Positions 1-7,975 are shown, numbered from the stretch's first letter. The stretch: 64,000 nucleotides of DNA from Streptomyces sp. NRRL F-5630 (GCF_000719475.1 NZ_JOGO01000014.1:34155-98154), one strand, 5' to 3'. The notes: generated from the sequence alone by a model not told the origin. Translations and numbers: made by a program.

Positions 1-961
1 CGGGACGGTAGGAGGCCAGCCACTTGGAGAGGAGGTCAAACTCGCCCGGGACGCTCGCCGGGTCGCGCAGCGGCGTCTTGTGCACCGCCGGAGTTCCGGC
101 GAGCCCGACGGGGGCGCCGTAGCCCTTCTCCAGGGTGAGAATCAGGACGCTCGACGGCCCCGGGACGCCCAACGGCCGCACGTCCGCGACCGCTTCGGCC
201 ATCGCCTGCCGGAGCTGGGCGATGTCGAGGCCGTCGCTGTAGACGGGCTGGTGGCCCAAACCGGTGAAGTAGGCGGTGAGTTCGTCACGGCTCAGCGTGG
301 AGAGCACGCTCGGTCCCCCCATCCGCATCCCGTTGAGCAGGACGACGGGCAGCACCGTGCCGTGGTCACCCGTACCGTGCAGCGCACGGGGAGCAAGCCA
401 GGAAGCGGCGGCCGTCCCGGTCTCGCACTCCCCGTCACCGAGCAAGGCCACCGTCAGCCGGTGAGGTGCGTCGAGCACGGTGCCCTGCCCGATGGCGAGG
501 GCGGCGCCGAGCTGACCACCGGTGTGCAGGTGTCCAGGAATCATCGGGGTGATCTCACCGCCGGTCTCGGGGCGGGGAAAGCCGGAGACGAGTTCGAGCA
601 GCCCGGCCGGACTTTGAATCAGGTCAGGGTGGAGGCGGCCGAGCCTGCCGGTGAGGTAGGCGTGGGCGAGGGCGGACGGGCCGGCGTGTCCGGCGCCGTG
701 CAGGACATGCAGCTCGTATCCGTCGGGGACGGACGCTTGGACCGGGCCCAGAGCGGCGAGCATCCGGTTGACCGGCGGGCAGACGCCCCAGTGGCCCGCC
801 GGTCGCCACTTGACGTGGGCCGAGGTCAGGGGCCGGGCCAAGAGCGGGTTCTCACGAAGGTAAAGCTGAGCGAGGCAGAGGTAGTCGAGCGCGTCGGCGA
901 CGGCGGATACCGAAGCATCGGACACCAGGCGGTTCGTTCGTCGGACGAGGTCAGCCCACAC
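1..961 (-). CDS. Divergent phosphoketolase, N-terminal part (runs off window)
   Basis: The 320 visible codons match the N-terminal ThDP-binding half of phosphoketolases, which cleave xylulose-5-P or fructose-6-P with phosphate to acetyl-phosphate. Landmarks in order are YLRENPLL, GHWG, GAGHAGP, GHLHTGG (family GSIHEGG) and GDGECETG, the ThDP/Mg motif (family GDGEAETG). The family is about 800 residues, so the C-terminal half lies beyond the left edge. The GTG start at 961 has AGGAGG five bases upstream and overlaps the previous stop (951-953), implying coupling. Many conserved positions differ from the housekeeping enzyme, so it may act on another ketose or ketose-like pathway intermediate; that is inference. 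Family assignment is fairly sure. Confidence 0.85.
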   Translation of the reverse strand, partial: MWADLVRRTNRLVSDASVSAVADALDYLCLAQLYLRENPLLARPLTSAHVKWRPAGHWGVCPPVNRMLAALGPVQASVPDGYELHVLHGAGHAGPSALAHAYLTGRLGRLHPDLIQSPAGLLELVSGFPRPETGGEITPMIPGHLHTGGQLGAALAIGQGTVLDAPHRLTVALLGDGECETGTAAASWLAPRALHGTGDHGTVLPVVLLNGMRMGGPSVLSTLSRDELTAYFTGLGHQPVYSDGLDIAQLRQAMAEAVADVRPLGVPGPSSVLILTLEKGYGAPVGLAGTPAVHKTPLRDPASVPGEFDLLSKWLASYRP

Positions 962-1604
962 GGGCGCCTCCTGTCGGTGTGAGCGCGGCTTCGACGGCAC
1001 GAGCGTGGACGGTGCCTTCCCGATGGACGCGAGCGGCGGCGTCCACGGGGCAGTCGACGACGGTCAGGTGCCGGCCGTGCGGGCAGATCCCGCCGTCGAC
1101 GACCGCAGCGATACCGGCCTTCGCGCGCCGGTCGAAGGCGGCGACCTGGGCGACGGTGAGCGCCGGGTGATCCGCGACGCCGGCAGCGGGGGTGGAGATG
1201 CTGCACACGGCAGCGGCCAGCGGCTCACCGACCGTCGAGAACAGTCGCCCCAGGATTCCGTCGGGGCAGCCGACGAGCGCGGGGGAGCCGACGGCCGCGA
1301 TGGGCTCCGCGCCCGGCTTCCACGGAAGACGCAACGCGAGGTCCCCCGGCCACAGGTGCTCCATCAGCAGGCGGGCGTCATCGCTCAGGTCGAACAGGGC
1401 GTCGCCCCTGGTCGTCGAGTCGAGCAGGAGGAGCAGCGGCTTCGTCTCGGGACGCTGCTTGACGTGAAAGATCGCGCGCGTGGCGAGGAAATCGGTGGCG
1501 CGGGCACACAGCATGTACCAGCGAGGCGTCGGCATGGCGACCAGTCGCCCGGTCCTCAGGAGCTGGGCCGCGAGCGGGAGCTGGTCAGGAGCGAGGACGT
1601 CCAT
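951..1604 (-). CDS. YrdC/Sua5-like protein (threonylcarbamoyl-AMP synthase fold)
   Basis: 217 aa. The sequence follows the YrdC/Sua5 fold, whose housekeeping members make threonylcarbamoyl-AMP for tRNA t6A. Visible are GRLVAMPTPRWY (usual PT-D-T-Y pattern altered), the basic K-x-R patch in FHVKQRPETKPLLLLL, and HLWPGDLALRLPW (family WPGPLTLIL). Loss of the canonical threonine/aspartate after PT suggests altered substrate or loss of the tRNA role. The ATG at 1604 is preferred to an upstream in-frame start at 1622 because GGAGGG lies four bases before it. It overlaps the end of the oxygenase gene and its own stop overlaps the phosphoketolase start, so it belongs to the operon. YrdC domains also occur with carbamoyltransferases in secondary metabolism, but none is visible here. 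Confidence 0.75.
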   Translation of the reverse strand: MDVLAPDQLPLAAQLLRTGRLVAMPTPRWYMLCARATDFLATRAIFHVKQRPETKPLLLLLDSTTRGDALFDLSDDARLLMEHLWPGDLALRLPWKPGAEPIAAVGSPALVGCPDGILGRLFSTVGEPLAAAVCSISTPAAGVADHPALTVAQVAAFDRRAKAGIAAVVDGGICPHGRHLTVVDCPVDAAARVHREGTVHARAVEAALTPTGGARVG

Positions 1605-2382
1605 GGTGCCCTCCCTTGACAACCGGTCGGCGGGCAGCGAGGGCGGAGAGCGCAGGGAACTCCAGCGACGGGTCCGAGAGGGCCTCCAGCGCGAGATCGG
1701 CGTGCTGAGCGTGGCTGACCCGGAAATACGCCATCACCCTGGGCGTGCCGCTCGTGTTGATGCCCACCCGGTGCGGGACGAGATGGTGCATCACGATGAC
1801 GTCGCCGGGCCCGGCGACAAGGGCGGTGCCGTTCAGGTCGTCGATGTCCTCGGGGGTCTGGGCGGGCTGACCCAGCGTCCAGTCGGTCGCGAAGTACTCG
1901 GCCATCCGGCGGTGACCGCCCGGCACGTAGTGCAGCGCCCCTGCGTCGGCCGTGGCGCTTCCGTCCAGGACAACGCCGACGATGAAGGAGAACGTGCGCA
2001 GGTCGCGGGATTCGAGATGTGGGCAGGAGACGCCGTCAACGTGCATCGCCTTCACCGGCTGTGCCGCGCCGTGCGGCAGCCGGATCTGGATCTGCGCTCG
2101 GGCGACCGGGGCTGCCGCCGCAGGCCACAGCAACTCCGCGGCCAGCTCCGCCAAGCCGGTCTTCTGGTAGAGGTCGAGGAGAGCGGGGTGCTCCTCCAGC
2201 TCGGGGGAGAAGCTGCGCTCGGTGTAGGCGATCAGCCGCTCGGGGTCGTACGCCTCGTTCAGCCACTTGCCGACGAGAGCGCGGGCCCTGGCGAGCACGG
2301 AGCCGTGGACCAGGCCGCGGCGTATGAGCACGCCGTCCTCGACGAACCGGCGCAGCTCGTCAGTGCTCCATGAAACGGGCAT
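1585..2382 (-). CDS. PhyH-family Fe(II)/2-oxoglutarate dioxygenase
   Basis: 265 aa, the usual length for phytanoyl-CoA dioxygenase-like enzymes. The iron facial triad is visible as H114-V-D116 (KAMHVDGVS) and distal H204 (VPHRVGIN). R215 in TPRVMAYFR is the expected 2-oxoglutarate anchor. Residues 60-110 form the typical helical N-terminal region. The ATG at 2382 was chosen because family homology starts here and a purine-rich AAAGGGAAAA precedes it; the frame continues upstream without convincing family sequence. It lies 70 bases after the methyltransferase gene and overlaps the YrdC start by 20 bases. Expected to hydroxylate, halogenate or desaturate an unknown pathway intermediate. Confidence 0.85.
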   Translation of the reverse strand: MPVSWSTDELRRFVEDGVLIRRGLVHGSVLARARALVGKWLNEAYDPERLIAYTERSFSPELEEHPALLDLYQKTGLAELAAELLWPAAAAPVARAQIQIRLPHGAAQPVKAMHVDGVSCPHLESRDLRTFSFIVGVVLDGSATADAGALHYVPGGHRRMAEYFATDWTLGQPAQTPEDIDDLNGTALVAGPGDVIVMHHLVPHRVGINTSGTPRVMAYFRVSHAQHADLALEALSDPSLEFPALSALAARRPVVKGGHHGRPRS

Positions 2383-2452
2383 AGCGGTTTTCCCTTTCCG
2401 ATGAGGCGTCGCCGGGACGGGAGAGCCCGCCCCGGCGACGAGGGGGAGCCGG

Positions 2453-3232
2453 TCAGGCGCGGCGGCCGAGGACGACCTGGAAGGAGGCATGCTCGATCAG
2501 GCCGTCGCGGGCGGCGTGCTCGTCGAGCAGGTCGCGGGCACGGCGTTCGAAGGCGTCGACCCGGTCGCCGAACAGGGGGCGGGCAGCGAAGGAGGTCGAG
2601 TACAGGTAGCCGATCACCGTGTCGGTGTTCCACTCCCGTTCGACGGCGATGGTGTGCTCTTCGACCTGCCCGAACACCGAATGTGCGACGATCTCGCGGT
2701 AGGGCCGGTTGTGCGCCGCGTACACCTTGTCCTTTCCGGCCCTTCGCTCCTCGCCCAGGTACTCCTGGATCAAGTTCCGCAGGGCGTCCGTCCACTCGGC
2801 TCGGGCGGTCCACAGACTGCCGTCGCCCATGACGGCGACCGTCGCGTCCGGAGCGGTCATACCGTCGAGGCGCGAGAGCACGAGGTCCTGGTCCATCCAG
2901 TGGAAGGCGCGGCAGATGGTGACGAGGTTGGCCCGGTAGGAGCGGGGCGGTGTGAAGTCCTCGGCCGAGGCGTTGTGGAGCCGGACCGCGGCGGGCAGCC
3001 CGGCGAGCGCTTTGTCGGCCTCGTCGAGCATGCCCGCGTCCTGCTCGACGACGTCGACCTCCGCCACCTTCCCGGACAGGGCCAAGGGCACCTGGCCCGT
3101 ACCGGAGCCCAGGTCGAGCAGGATTCCGTGCTTCTTGCCGTCCACCCGTTGCGTGAGCAGGTCGACGGCTTCGTCCGGGATGCCGGGCCGGTACGTGGCG
3201 TAGAACGGGGCAGTGGTGTCGAACTGGCTCAC
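2453..3232 (-). CDS. Class I SAM-dependent methyltransferase
   Basis: 259 aa. Rossmann-fold methyltransferase with motif I LLDLGSGTGQVPLAL at about residues 38-52, the acidic end of strand 2 VDVVEQDAGML, and the post-motif region ICRAFHWMDQD typical of the UbiE/Coq5-like small-molecule group. The GTG start at 3232 has AGGAGAG seven bases upstream and shares GTGA with the HAD stop. Substrate unknown. Its place in the tightly coupled operon suggests tailoring of the cluster product. Confidence 0.85.
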   Translation of the reverse strand: MSQFDTTAPFYATYRPGIPDEAVDLLTQRVDGKKHGILLDLGSGTGQVPLALSGKVAEVDVVEQDAGMLDEADKALAGLPAAVRLHNASAEDFTPPRSYRANLVTICRAFHWMDQDLVLSRLDGMTAPDATVAVMGDGSLWTARAEWTDALRNLIQEYLGEERRAGKDKVYAAHNRPYREIVAHSVFGQVEEHTIAVEREWNTDTVIGYLYSTSFAARPLFGDRVDAFERRARDLLDEHAARDGLIEHASFQVVLGRRA

Positions 3233-3930
3233 GGGGTAACTCTCCTGGTGGTACGAGTAGACGGGTGCACGGTCCGTTCGATGAAGCGAACCGCGCGAGG
3301 AAGATCCGGAACGAGGGCGACCCGGCCGGGGTGCTGGGCCAGCAGTCCGCTTTCCTCAGCCGTGGGAACGCTCGTGGTGATCCACAACGCCTGGGCGCCA
3401 GCCGCGAGGGCACCGCGGACGTCGTAGTCGAAGCTGTCGCCCACATGCAGGACTTCGGCGGGACTGAAGCCGTGGAGCCGGGCGACAGTCTGCACCACCC
3501 GGCGGTCCGGCTTCGCGTACCCGAGCCGCCACGACGGGTGGTGGGCACGGAGGTGAGGAGCGAGGAGACCGCAGATATCGCTCTCACGTTCATCCCAGTG
3601 GCTCACATTCGACAGCGTGATCACGGGCACGAACTCTGAGACGCGCGCCACCGCTTCTTTCGCGCCGGCCCAGAGGGCAAATTCGGGAGGATCGTGGTCG
3701 TGAGGGAATCGGGCTGGCGCGATCTCAAGGGCTTCGCACACCCTGCGGGGGCCCGTCGTGTCGCTGCGTGGGTCCAAGGGATGCAGGATTTGCTGCGCCA
3801 CTTGTTTCGCTCGACCAGCCGGGAGCGGGGACAGCTCCACCAAGCGCTGGGTGAGGGTCGTTCCGCGCGGCTCTCCGAGGGTGTATCCGACATCGAGACT
3901 GACCAGCCGTACGGGAGACGCCTCGCTCAC
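3229..3930 (-). CDS. HAD-superfamily hydrolase-like protein with altered motif I
   Basis: 233 aa. HAD motifs are in order: motif I D13-V-G15-Y-T17, motif II TLSNVS, the lysine of YAKPDRRV, and motif IV HVGDSFDYDVRGA. In phosphatases motif I is DxDxT; here the second Asp (the general acid) is Gly15, a pattern also found in dehalogenase-like HADs or non-phosphatase members. It may therefore not be a simple phosphatase. The GTG at 3930 overlaps the preceding stop as GTGA and the end overlaps the methyltransferase start the same way, so translation is coupled on both sides. Confidence 0.8.
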   Translation of the reverse strand: MSEASPVRLVSLDVGYTLGEPRGTTLTQRLVELSPLPAGRAKQVAQQILHPLDPRSDTTGPRRVCEALEIAPARFPHDHDPPEFALWAGAKEAVARVSEFVPVITLSNVSHWDERESDICGLLAPHLRAHHPSWRLGYAKPDRRVVQTVARLHGFSPAEVLHVGDSFDYDVRGALAAGAQALWITTSVPTAEESGLLAQHPGRVALVPDLPRAVRFIERTVHPSTRTTRRVTP

Positions 3931-4376
3931 GACGCAGCCGCCAAGGCCGTGATGATGAGGCCGATCCGCTCCGTACGGACCGGACCGGGGCCGGCTTCCC
4001 CGAGGAAGGTCAAGAGCTGCCGGGCCTCGGCCGGAGACCAGTTTCCGGTGTCAACACCTGCTTCGGTGGCCGCTCGTGCGAGGTCATCGGGGATGGCGGG
4101 CGGGCGCGAACCGTGCGGCATGAGCAGCGACCCGCGCCACGCGGTGCCGACCGCTGTCTGCGGCATCACCTCGCGGAGGGGGGAGAGCACGGTGACGTCA
4201 TCGAAGGTGAGGATGCGCACCGGCAGTTCGGCCACGTTCACCGGCTGGGTCAGACACAAAGTCCCGGACAGGAATGTGTCGTACCCGTTCAGCCGCTCGT
4301 CCAGGACGAGCAGCACCTGCCCTTCACGCCGCTCCAGACGTCCGCGAAGTGCCAGCTCGCCCACGGAGGTGCGCAT
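3927..4376 (-). CDS. Unknown operon protein
   Basis: 149 aa, not recognised. The N-terminus reads MRTSVGELALRGRLERREG, followed by beta-rich alternating segments (QVLLVLDER, GTLCLTQPVNV, VRILTFDDVTVL) and a C-terminal half with an Ala-rich helix and the phrase NWSPAEARQLLTFLGEA. No transmembrane segment, signal peptide or Cys cluster is visible. The start is fixed by a TAATG junction: the stop of the enolase-superfamily gene shares its last A with this ATG at 4376. Longer in-frame starts exist upstream but would overlap the neighbour heavily. Conservation of the tight coupling suggests a subunit or accessory protein of an operon enzyme. Confidence 0.7.
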   Translation of the reverse strand: MRTSVGELALRGRLERREGQVLLVLDERLNGYDTFLSGTLCLTQPVNVAELPVRILTFDDVTVLSPLREVMPQTAVGTAWRGSLLMPHGSRPPAIPDDLARAATEAGVDTGNWSPAEARQLLTFLGEAGPGPVRTERIGLIITALAAAS

Positions 4377-5425
4377 TAGTGACGCACCTCCACTCCGAAG
4401 CCCGGCCGGTCGGACAGCACGACGCGACCGGTCTCCGGCAGGAGCGGCTCGCGCAGGGCGCGCTGGCGTCGCGGCTCCCACTCCATCTGGTACTCCACTG
4501 CTTCCGTCTTGTCGGGGAAGGCGGCGGCCAGATGCACGGCGGGCACGAACGACCGTCCGTGCAGGTGAACGGGAACCGCCGCCCTGCTGGCGGCGTCAAG
4601 CCAGCCGCGGGCTTCGGTGATACCGCCGCACCACATCACGTCGAAGGTGAGCGCGTCCGGCCGGCAGTGCTCCAGCAGCTCGACGAGGTCTTCGACGTGG
4701 GTCAGCCTCTCGCCGAACCCGATCCGCAGTGCCTCGGCTCGGGTGCGCAGGCGCTCGTACGCGGCTCGATCGGTTCGCGGCAGCGGGTCCTCCACCCAGC
4801 GAACCGTCTCCGGAGCGAGGAGCGGAGCAAGCTCCTCGGCCAGTGCGTGGTCCCAGGTGCCCAAGGCATCCATGACCACGCTGTGCCCTGCCCACGACGA
4901 CGCTCGTTCGGCGCATGCCACCAGCTCGTGGGCGTCCCCGGACCGTAAACCCCACTTCGTGAAGGCGAATCCCTCGGCCGCGGTGGCCGCCACCGACTCC
5001 GCCGCCGAGACGGAGTTGAGGTCCAGGGAAAGGCGGGAGGCGTAGACCGGCACCTGCCGCGCGGGGCGCTCGCTGAGCAACGCGGCCACGGGGCGATCGG
5101 CAAGGCGGCCGTGAAGCTCCCAGACCGCGCAGTCCAGCGCTCCCACCGCCCAGCGTCCGAGACCTGCCGCATGCGGGCCGAGATCGGCGAGCAGGCTGCG
5201 CAGCAGGCCCTCGTGGTCGGTCACACGCTCCCCCACCGCACCCTGCCCGAGCCGGGCAGCGACAAGGACAGCGGGCAACTCGTCGACCGGCGCGAACACA
5301 TCGGATACGCCACGGGCCTCGGCGATCACCGCGAACTGGCTGTCGCCTGGGATGAACGGACCCGACACCCTCTCGTCGAGGCGCTCCACTCGAACGCGTT
5401 CGATGACCGTGTCAGCGAGGTCCAT
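4376..5425 (-). CDS. Enolase-superfamily enzyme (mandelate racemase / muconate lactonizing type)
   Basis: 349 aa, typical for the superfamily. The N-terminal capping domain covers about 1-125, then a TIM barrel. Visible residues are K157 and R161 in FTKWGLRS (catalytic strand 2), the metal ligands D186 (MDALG), E212 (WVEDPLP) and E239 (GERLTH), D262 in LTFDVMWCGGITEA, and H287/H289 in PVHLHGRSF. These enzymes abstract a proton alpha to a carboxylate; racemisation, epimerisation, dehydration and cycloisomerisation all occur. The lone K157 instead of KxK argues for a dehydratase or one-base mechanism, which is inference. The ATG at 5425 overlaps the radical SAM stop by 14 bases. Confidence 0.85.
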   Translation of the reverse strand: MDLADTVIERVRVERLDERVSGPFIPGDSQFAVIAEARGVSDVFAPVDELPAVLVAARLGQGAVGERVTDHEGLLRSLLADLGPHAAGLGRWAVGALDCAVWELHGRLADRPVAALLSERPARQVPVYASRLSLDLNSVSAAESVAATAAEGFAFTKWGLRSGDAHELVACAERASSWAGHSVVMDALGTWDHALAEELAPLLAPETVRWVEDPLPRTDRAAYERLRTRAEALRIGFGERLTHVEDLVELLEHCRPDALTFDVMWCGGITEARGWLDAASRAAVPVHLHGRSFVPAVHLAAAFPDKTEAVEYQMEWEPRRQRALREPLLPETGRVVLSDRPGFGVEVRH

Positions 5426-6527
5426 CGAGGAGGTCCTCTACGGCGTACGTGAAGTACCAGAGCGGCCGGTAGCACTCCCAGCCCACCGGCCGCAGCCCGG
5501 TGGGCGCCATGGCTCGCTCGACGACCGTTCGGGCCCGGAGGTAGTAGTCCAGGCCCTCTGCCCCCGGCGTCCGCATGCCCTGCATCATCACCGTGTGCGC
5601 CTGAAAGACCTGGATGTTCGGGAACGCAGTCACCACCCCTGCGAGCGAGCCCACCCCTCGTTCGAGGTCCTCCATCGGGTCCAGCCCGACGATGTACGTG
5701 TACGAGGTGTCCAGCCCCGCCGCCCGAGCCCGCGCCAGCAGGTCCGGCATGTGTTCGGGCCGTAAGTCTGCCTTGGTTGACTTGAGCAGGGCCTCGCGCC
5801 GAGTGAAGTGCTCCGTGGTCAGCCGCAGGACGAAGGGCGCCACCTGGGAGGCGATGGTCTCGAACGCGGCGTCGCTGCGCAGCACGGAGGTGAGGAAGCC
5901 GATCCGGGCGCTGACGCCGGCGCGCGCCAGAGCGGGCCGGAGAGCCGTCAGATGATGGACGGCCGCTTCCTCCCGCTCGAAGCAACCCGTGGAAACGGTG
6001 ACCTCGGTCAACTCGCCGAGGTTCCGACGAGGGTGCTGCTCGCCGAGCGCACGCAACAGGTCGTCGAGCCCCTGCTCTTCGCGAAGCCGCGGATCGGCCG
6101 CGGCCTCAAGCGTGTTGGGGCAGAAGGCGCAGCCGACGCACCGGCTCCGTGCATTGGGATTGAGGGTCGCGGCACGGCCCTCATTGCGGAAGTACCCGCC
6201 GACGGCCTCGTCGGCGTCGACGCGCTCGACGTGGGCGACCACGACGTCGTTCAGCGACAACTCGTCGCCCCGGAGCCGGAAGGGGCTGGCCGGGCGGTTC
6301 AGCGGAACGATGATCTGCCACGGGACCTCGGGCCGGCGCGCGAGGCGCAGGTTGACCCGGGCCCGATGACGGTCCTGGCCGGAGATCCCGTACAGATTCA
6401 CAGCGATCAGGAGCACGTCCTCAAGGGGCACCCCGTGGCGAAGGGCGGTCTGCTCCATGTCCCGAAGACGTGCTGTGCCCACGGCGCTGCGCGAGGACGT
6501 GGCACTACTCATAGAGAGATGGGTCAT
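5412..6527 (-). CDS. Radical SAM-like enzyme with atypical CX2CX2C cluster motif
   Basis: 371 aa. C130, C133 and C136 (SRCVGCAFCPN) form a compact Cys triad, followed by barrel-like segments: VTVSTGCFEREEAAV, ARIGFLTSVL, PFVLRLTTEHFTRRE and YTYIVGLDPMEDLERG. These resemble strands and S-adenosylmethionine contacts of radical SAM enzymes. The spacing differs from canonical CX3CX2C. The N-terminal 120 residues are extra and precede the triad. The ATG at 6527 is preferred over a TTG at 6539 because GGAG lies six bases upstream. It is the first gene of the operon. A palindrome lies in the 5' leader. Substrate unknown. Confidence 0.8.
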   Translation of the reverse strand: MTHLSMSSATSSRSAVGTARLRDMEQTALRHGVPLEDVLLIAVNLYGISGQDRHRARVNLRLARRPEVPWQIIVPLNRPASPFRLRGDELSLNDVVVAHVERVDADEAVGGYFRNEGRAATLNPNARSRCVGCAFCPNTLEAAADPRLREEQGLDDLLRALGEQHPRRNLGELTEVTVSTGCFEREEAAVHHLTALRPALARAGVSARIGFLTSVLRSDAAFETIASQVAPFVLRLTTEHFTRREALLKSTKADLRPEHMPDLLARARAAGLDTSYTYIVGLDPMEDLERGVGSLAGVVTAFPNIQVFQAHTVMMQGMRTPGAEGLDYYLRARTVVERAMAPTGLRPVGWECYRPLWYFTYAVEDLLDGPR

Positions 6528-6547
6528 GAATGTCTCCAACCGTGCAC

Positions 6548-6568
6548 AAAAGCAATGGAGTTGCTTTT
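6548..6568. promoter_or_regulatory. Perfect palindrome in the leader of the minus-strand operon
   Basis: AAAAGCAA (6548-6555) and TTGCTTTT (6561-6568) are perfect inverted repeats separated by TGGAG, 21 bases upstream of the radical SAM ATG. It is AT-rich in very GC-rich DNA. Position and symmetry suit a repressor or activator site for the operon, possibly for the nearby XRE or TPR regulators; that link is inference. As RNA it could also form a hairpin near the ribosome binding site. Confidence 0.55.
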
Positions 6569-6761
6569 AGGGAGGCGGTGTGACGTCTGCAGCGCCCGGT
6601 TGTCGGCGCAGCATCTTTGGCACAGTCGACGAGGTACCGAGTGCCGCACGGCAAGACAACCAGTGGGGCGAGGAGCCGCACAGGCTCAGCGGCTATCCCC
6701 GTTTTATCCTCGTTCACGCGGGGGCACCCGGTCTTGGCCCCTTCGGGCCCCCATGACGCGA

Positions 6762-6797
6762 CGAAGGGCGTCTCCGGACCGTCGGAGACACCCTTCG
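6762..6797 (-). terminator. Hairpin terminator after the DUF397 gene
   Basis: CGAAGGGCGTCTCCG (6762-6776) pairs with CGGAGACACCCTTCG (6783-6797) with one mismatch. It lies 18 bases beyond the DUF397 stop and would end the XRE-DUF397 transcript before the downstream biosynthetic operon. There is no clear U-tract, as is common in Streptomyces. Confidence 0.65.
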
Positions 6798-6814
6798 CGG
6801 TTCACCTTCCCAAG

Positions 6815-7006
6815 TCAGCGCGAGTCTGCGGACTCTCGGACGAAACGGCTCCATGCAGCCCTGGAGACTTTCACGGAGGGCCGCAGGGGGTCCTTGGAGT
6901 CGCGGAAGGCGGCGCTCTCACTTGCCAGGCTGACCTCAATGCAGGCGCCCTGCCCGGAACTGTAGGAACTCTTGAACCAGGCGCCGTGGTTGTGCTGGCG
7001 GATCAT
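6815..7006 (-). CDS. DUF397 protein (partner of upstream XRE regulator)
   Basis: 63 aa. It carries the DUF397 signature WFKSSYSSGQGACIEVS near the N-terminus, followed by AAFRDSKDP and a C-terminal AWSRFVRES, the standard family layout. DUF397 proteins are small cytoplasmic partners or antagonists of the adjacent XRE/DUF5753 regulators in Streptomyces. The ATG at 7006 overlaps the regulator stop by four bases, the usual arrangement. The direct target in this locus is unknown. Confidence 0.9.
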   Translation of the reverse strand: MIRQHNHGAWFKSSYSSGQGACIEVSLASESAAFRDSKDPLRPSVKVSRAAWSRFVRESADSR

Positions 7007-7869
7007 TTCTCGTGCCCTATCTCTCTTGCCAATCGGTCCAGGAAGCCATGCGTCTCCTGGGGGCCGGCCGCCTCTGCTTGCAGGCGGTCGTACAACTCTG
7101 CGAACTGTGCCACCTCTGCCGGCTTTTCCAGATAGAGGTTGCCAGCGCTGCAGTCGATGTAGACGGTGCTCTTGGCAGGAGCGCGGGACGTCAGGATCGT
7201 GAATCCTCCCCGAAGCGCCGCGTGGGCGCCGCGCGCGGTCGGCATGATCTGGAGGGTGACGCCTCGGTGATCTGCGAAGTCGTGCAGTTGGTCGATCTGG
7301 CGCCGCATCGCATCGGGGCCACCGACCGGCCGCCGCAGAACCGACTCCTCCACGACGACGCGAAGACGCAGGACGCGGTCACCGCGGGTCAGTAGCTGCT
7401 TCCGCCGATCCTCCCGGAAACGCACACGGAGAGCGATCTCCTCGGTAGGCGCATCCGGGTGTGCAGCGGCCAGAACTTCTCTTGCGTACTCCGGATGTTG
7501 GGCCATGCCCGGAACGAAGATGTTCTCGTAGAGCTGGATGTCGGTCGCGGCATCTTCGAGGTCGGCGTACGTCCCCATGCCGGGATCAAGGATCGGATCG
7601 AATTCGCTCCACCACGGCTCTCGTTGCGCGGCCTCGTGGAGTTCAGCCACCTCCGCGCGCTCGTCCTGGTCCGACACTCCGTACAGGTCGAGCAGCGCCA
7701 TGACGTCCCGCAGGCGCACCGGGTTCTTCCCCGTCTCGATACGGCTCACAGTGGAGAGCGAGTGCTCGATCGCTTGGGCCGCCTCCTCGGCTGAGCGCCC
7801 GCTCCGTTTACGCAACTCGCGGAGACGGTCACCGAGGCGCCTCCTGCCGAGGTTCCACTCACCTGCCAC
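7003..7869 (-). CDS. XRE-family regulator with DUF5753 domain
   Basis: 288 aa. The N-terminal HTH spans about 10-65 (LGDRLRELRKRSGRSAEEAA, STVSRIETGK), followed by the DUF5753 sensor-like domain at about 95-275 (LYENIFVPGMAQ, EYAREV, VVEESVLRRPVGG, ITLQIMP-like VTLQIMPTARG). The GTG at 7869 has AGGAGGAG eight bases upstream. It pairs with the DUF397 gene downstream and is transcribed away from the TPR regulator at 8069; the shared 200-base region contains a long palindrome. It probably controls itself and perhaps the biosynthetic operon; the second statement is inference from proximity. Confidence 0.9.
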   Translation of the reverse strand: MAGEWNLGRRRLGDRLRELRKRSGRSAEEAAQAIEHSLSTVSRIETGKNPVRLRDVMALLDLYGVSDQDERAEVAELHEAAQREPWWSEFDPILDPGMGTYADLEDAATDIQLYENIFVPGMAQHPEYAREVLAAAHPDAPTEEIALRVRFREDRRKQLLTRGDRVLRLRVVVEESVLRRPVGGPDAMRRQIDQLHDFADHRGVTLQIMPTARGAHAALRGGFTILTSRAPAKSTVYIDCSAGNLYLEKPAEVAQFAELYDRLQAEAAGPQETHGFLDRLAREIGHEK

Positions 7870-7975
7870 CGTCGGATCTCCTCCTGCACAGTGTCCCTGT
7901 CGTCGTGCAAGTGTGCCCGAGCTGGAACGAGTTCGGTAGCGAGCTGCCGTGATGCGCTGTCATATGCCGTTTGAG

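Noticed and set aside
80..982. Plus-strand 300-codon frame at the left edge
   Set aside because: The opposite strand encodes phosphoketolase motifs with proper codon bias and ribosome site.
6505..6717. 70-codon frame upstream of the radical SAM gene, a possible precursor peptide
   Set aside because: It overlaps the radical SAM start, lacks a ribosome site and coding bias, and shows no leader/core pattern.
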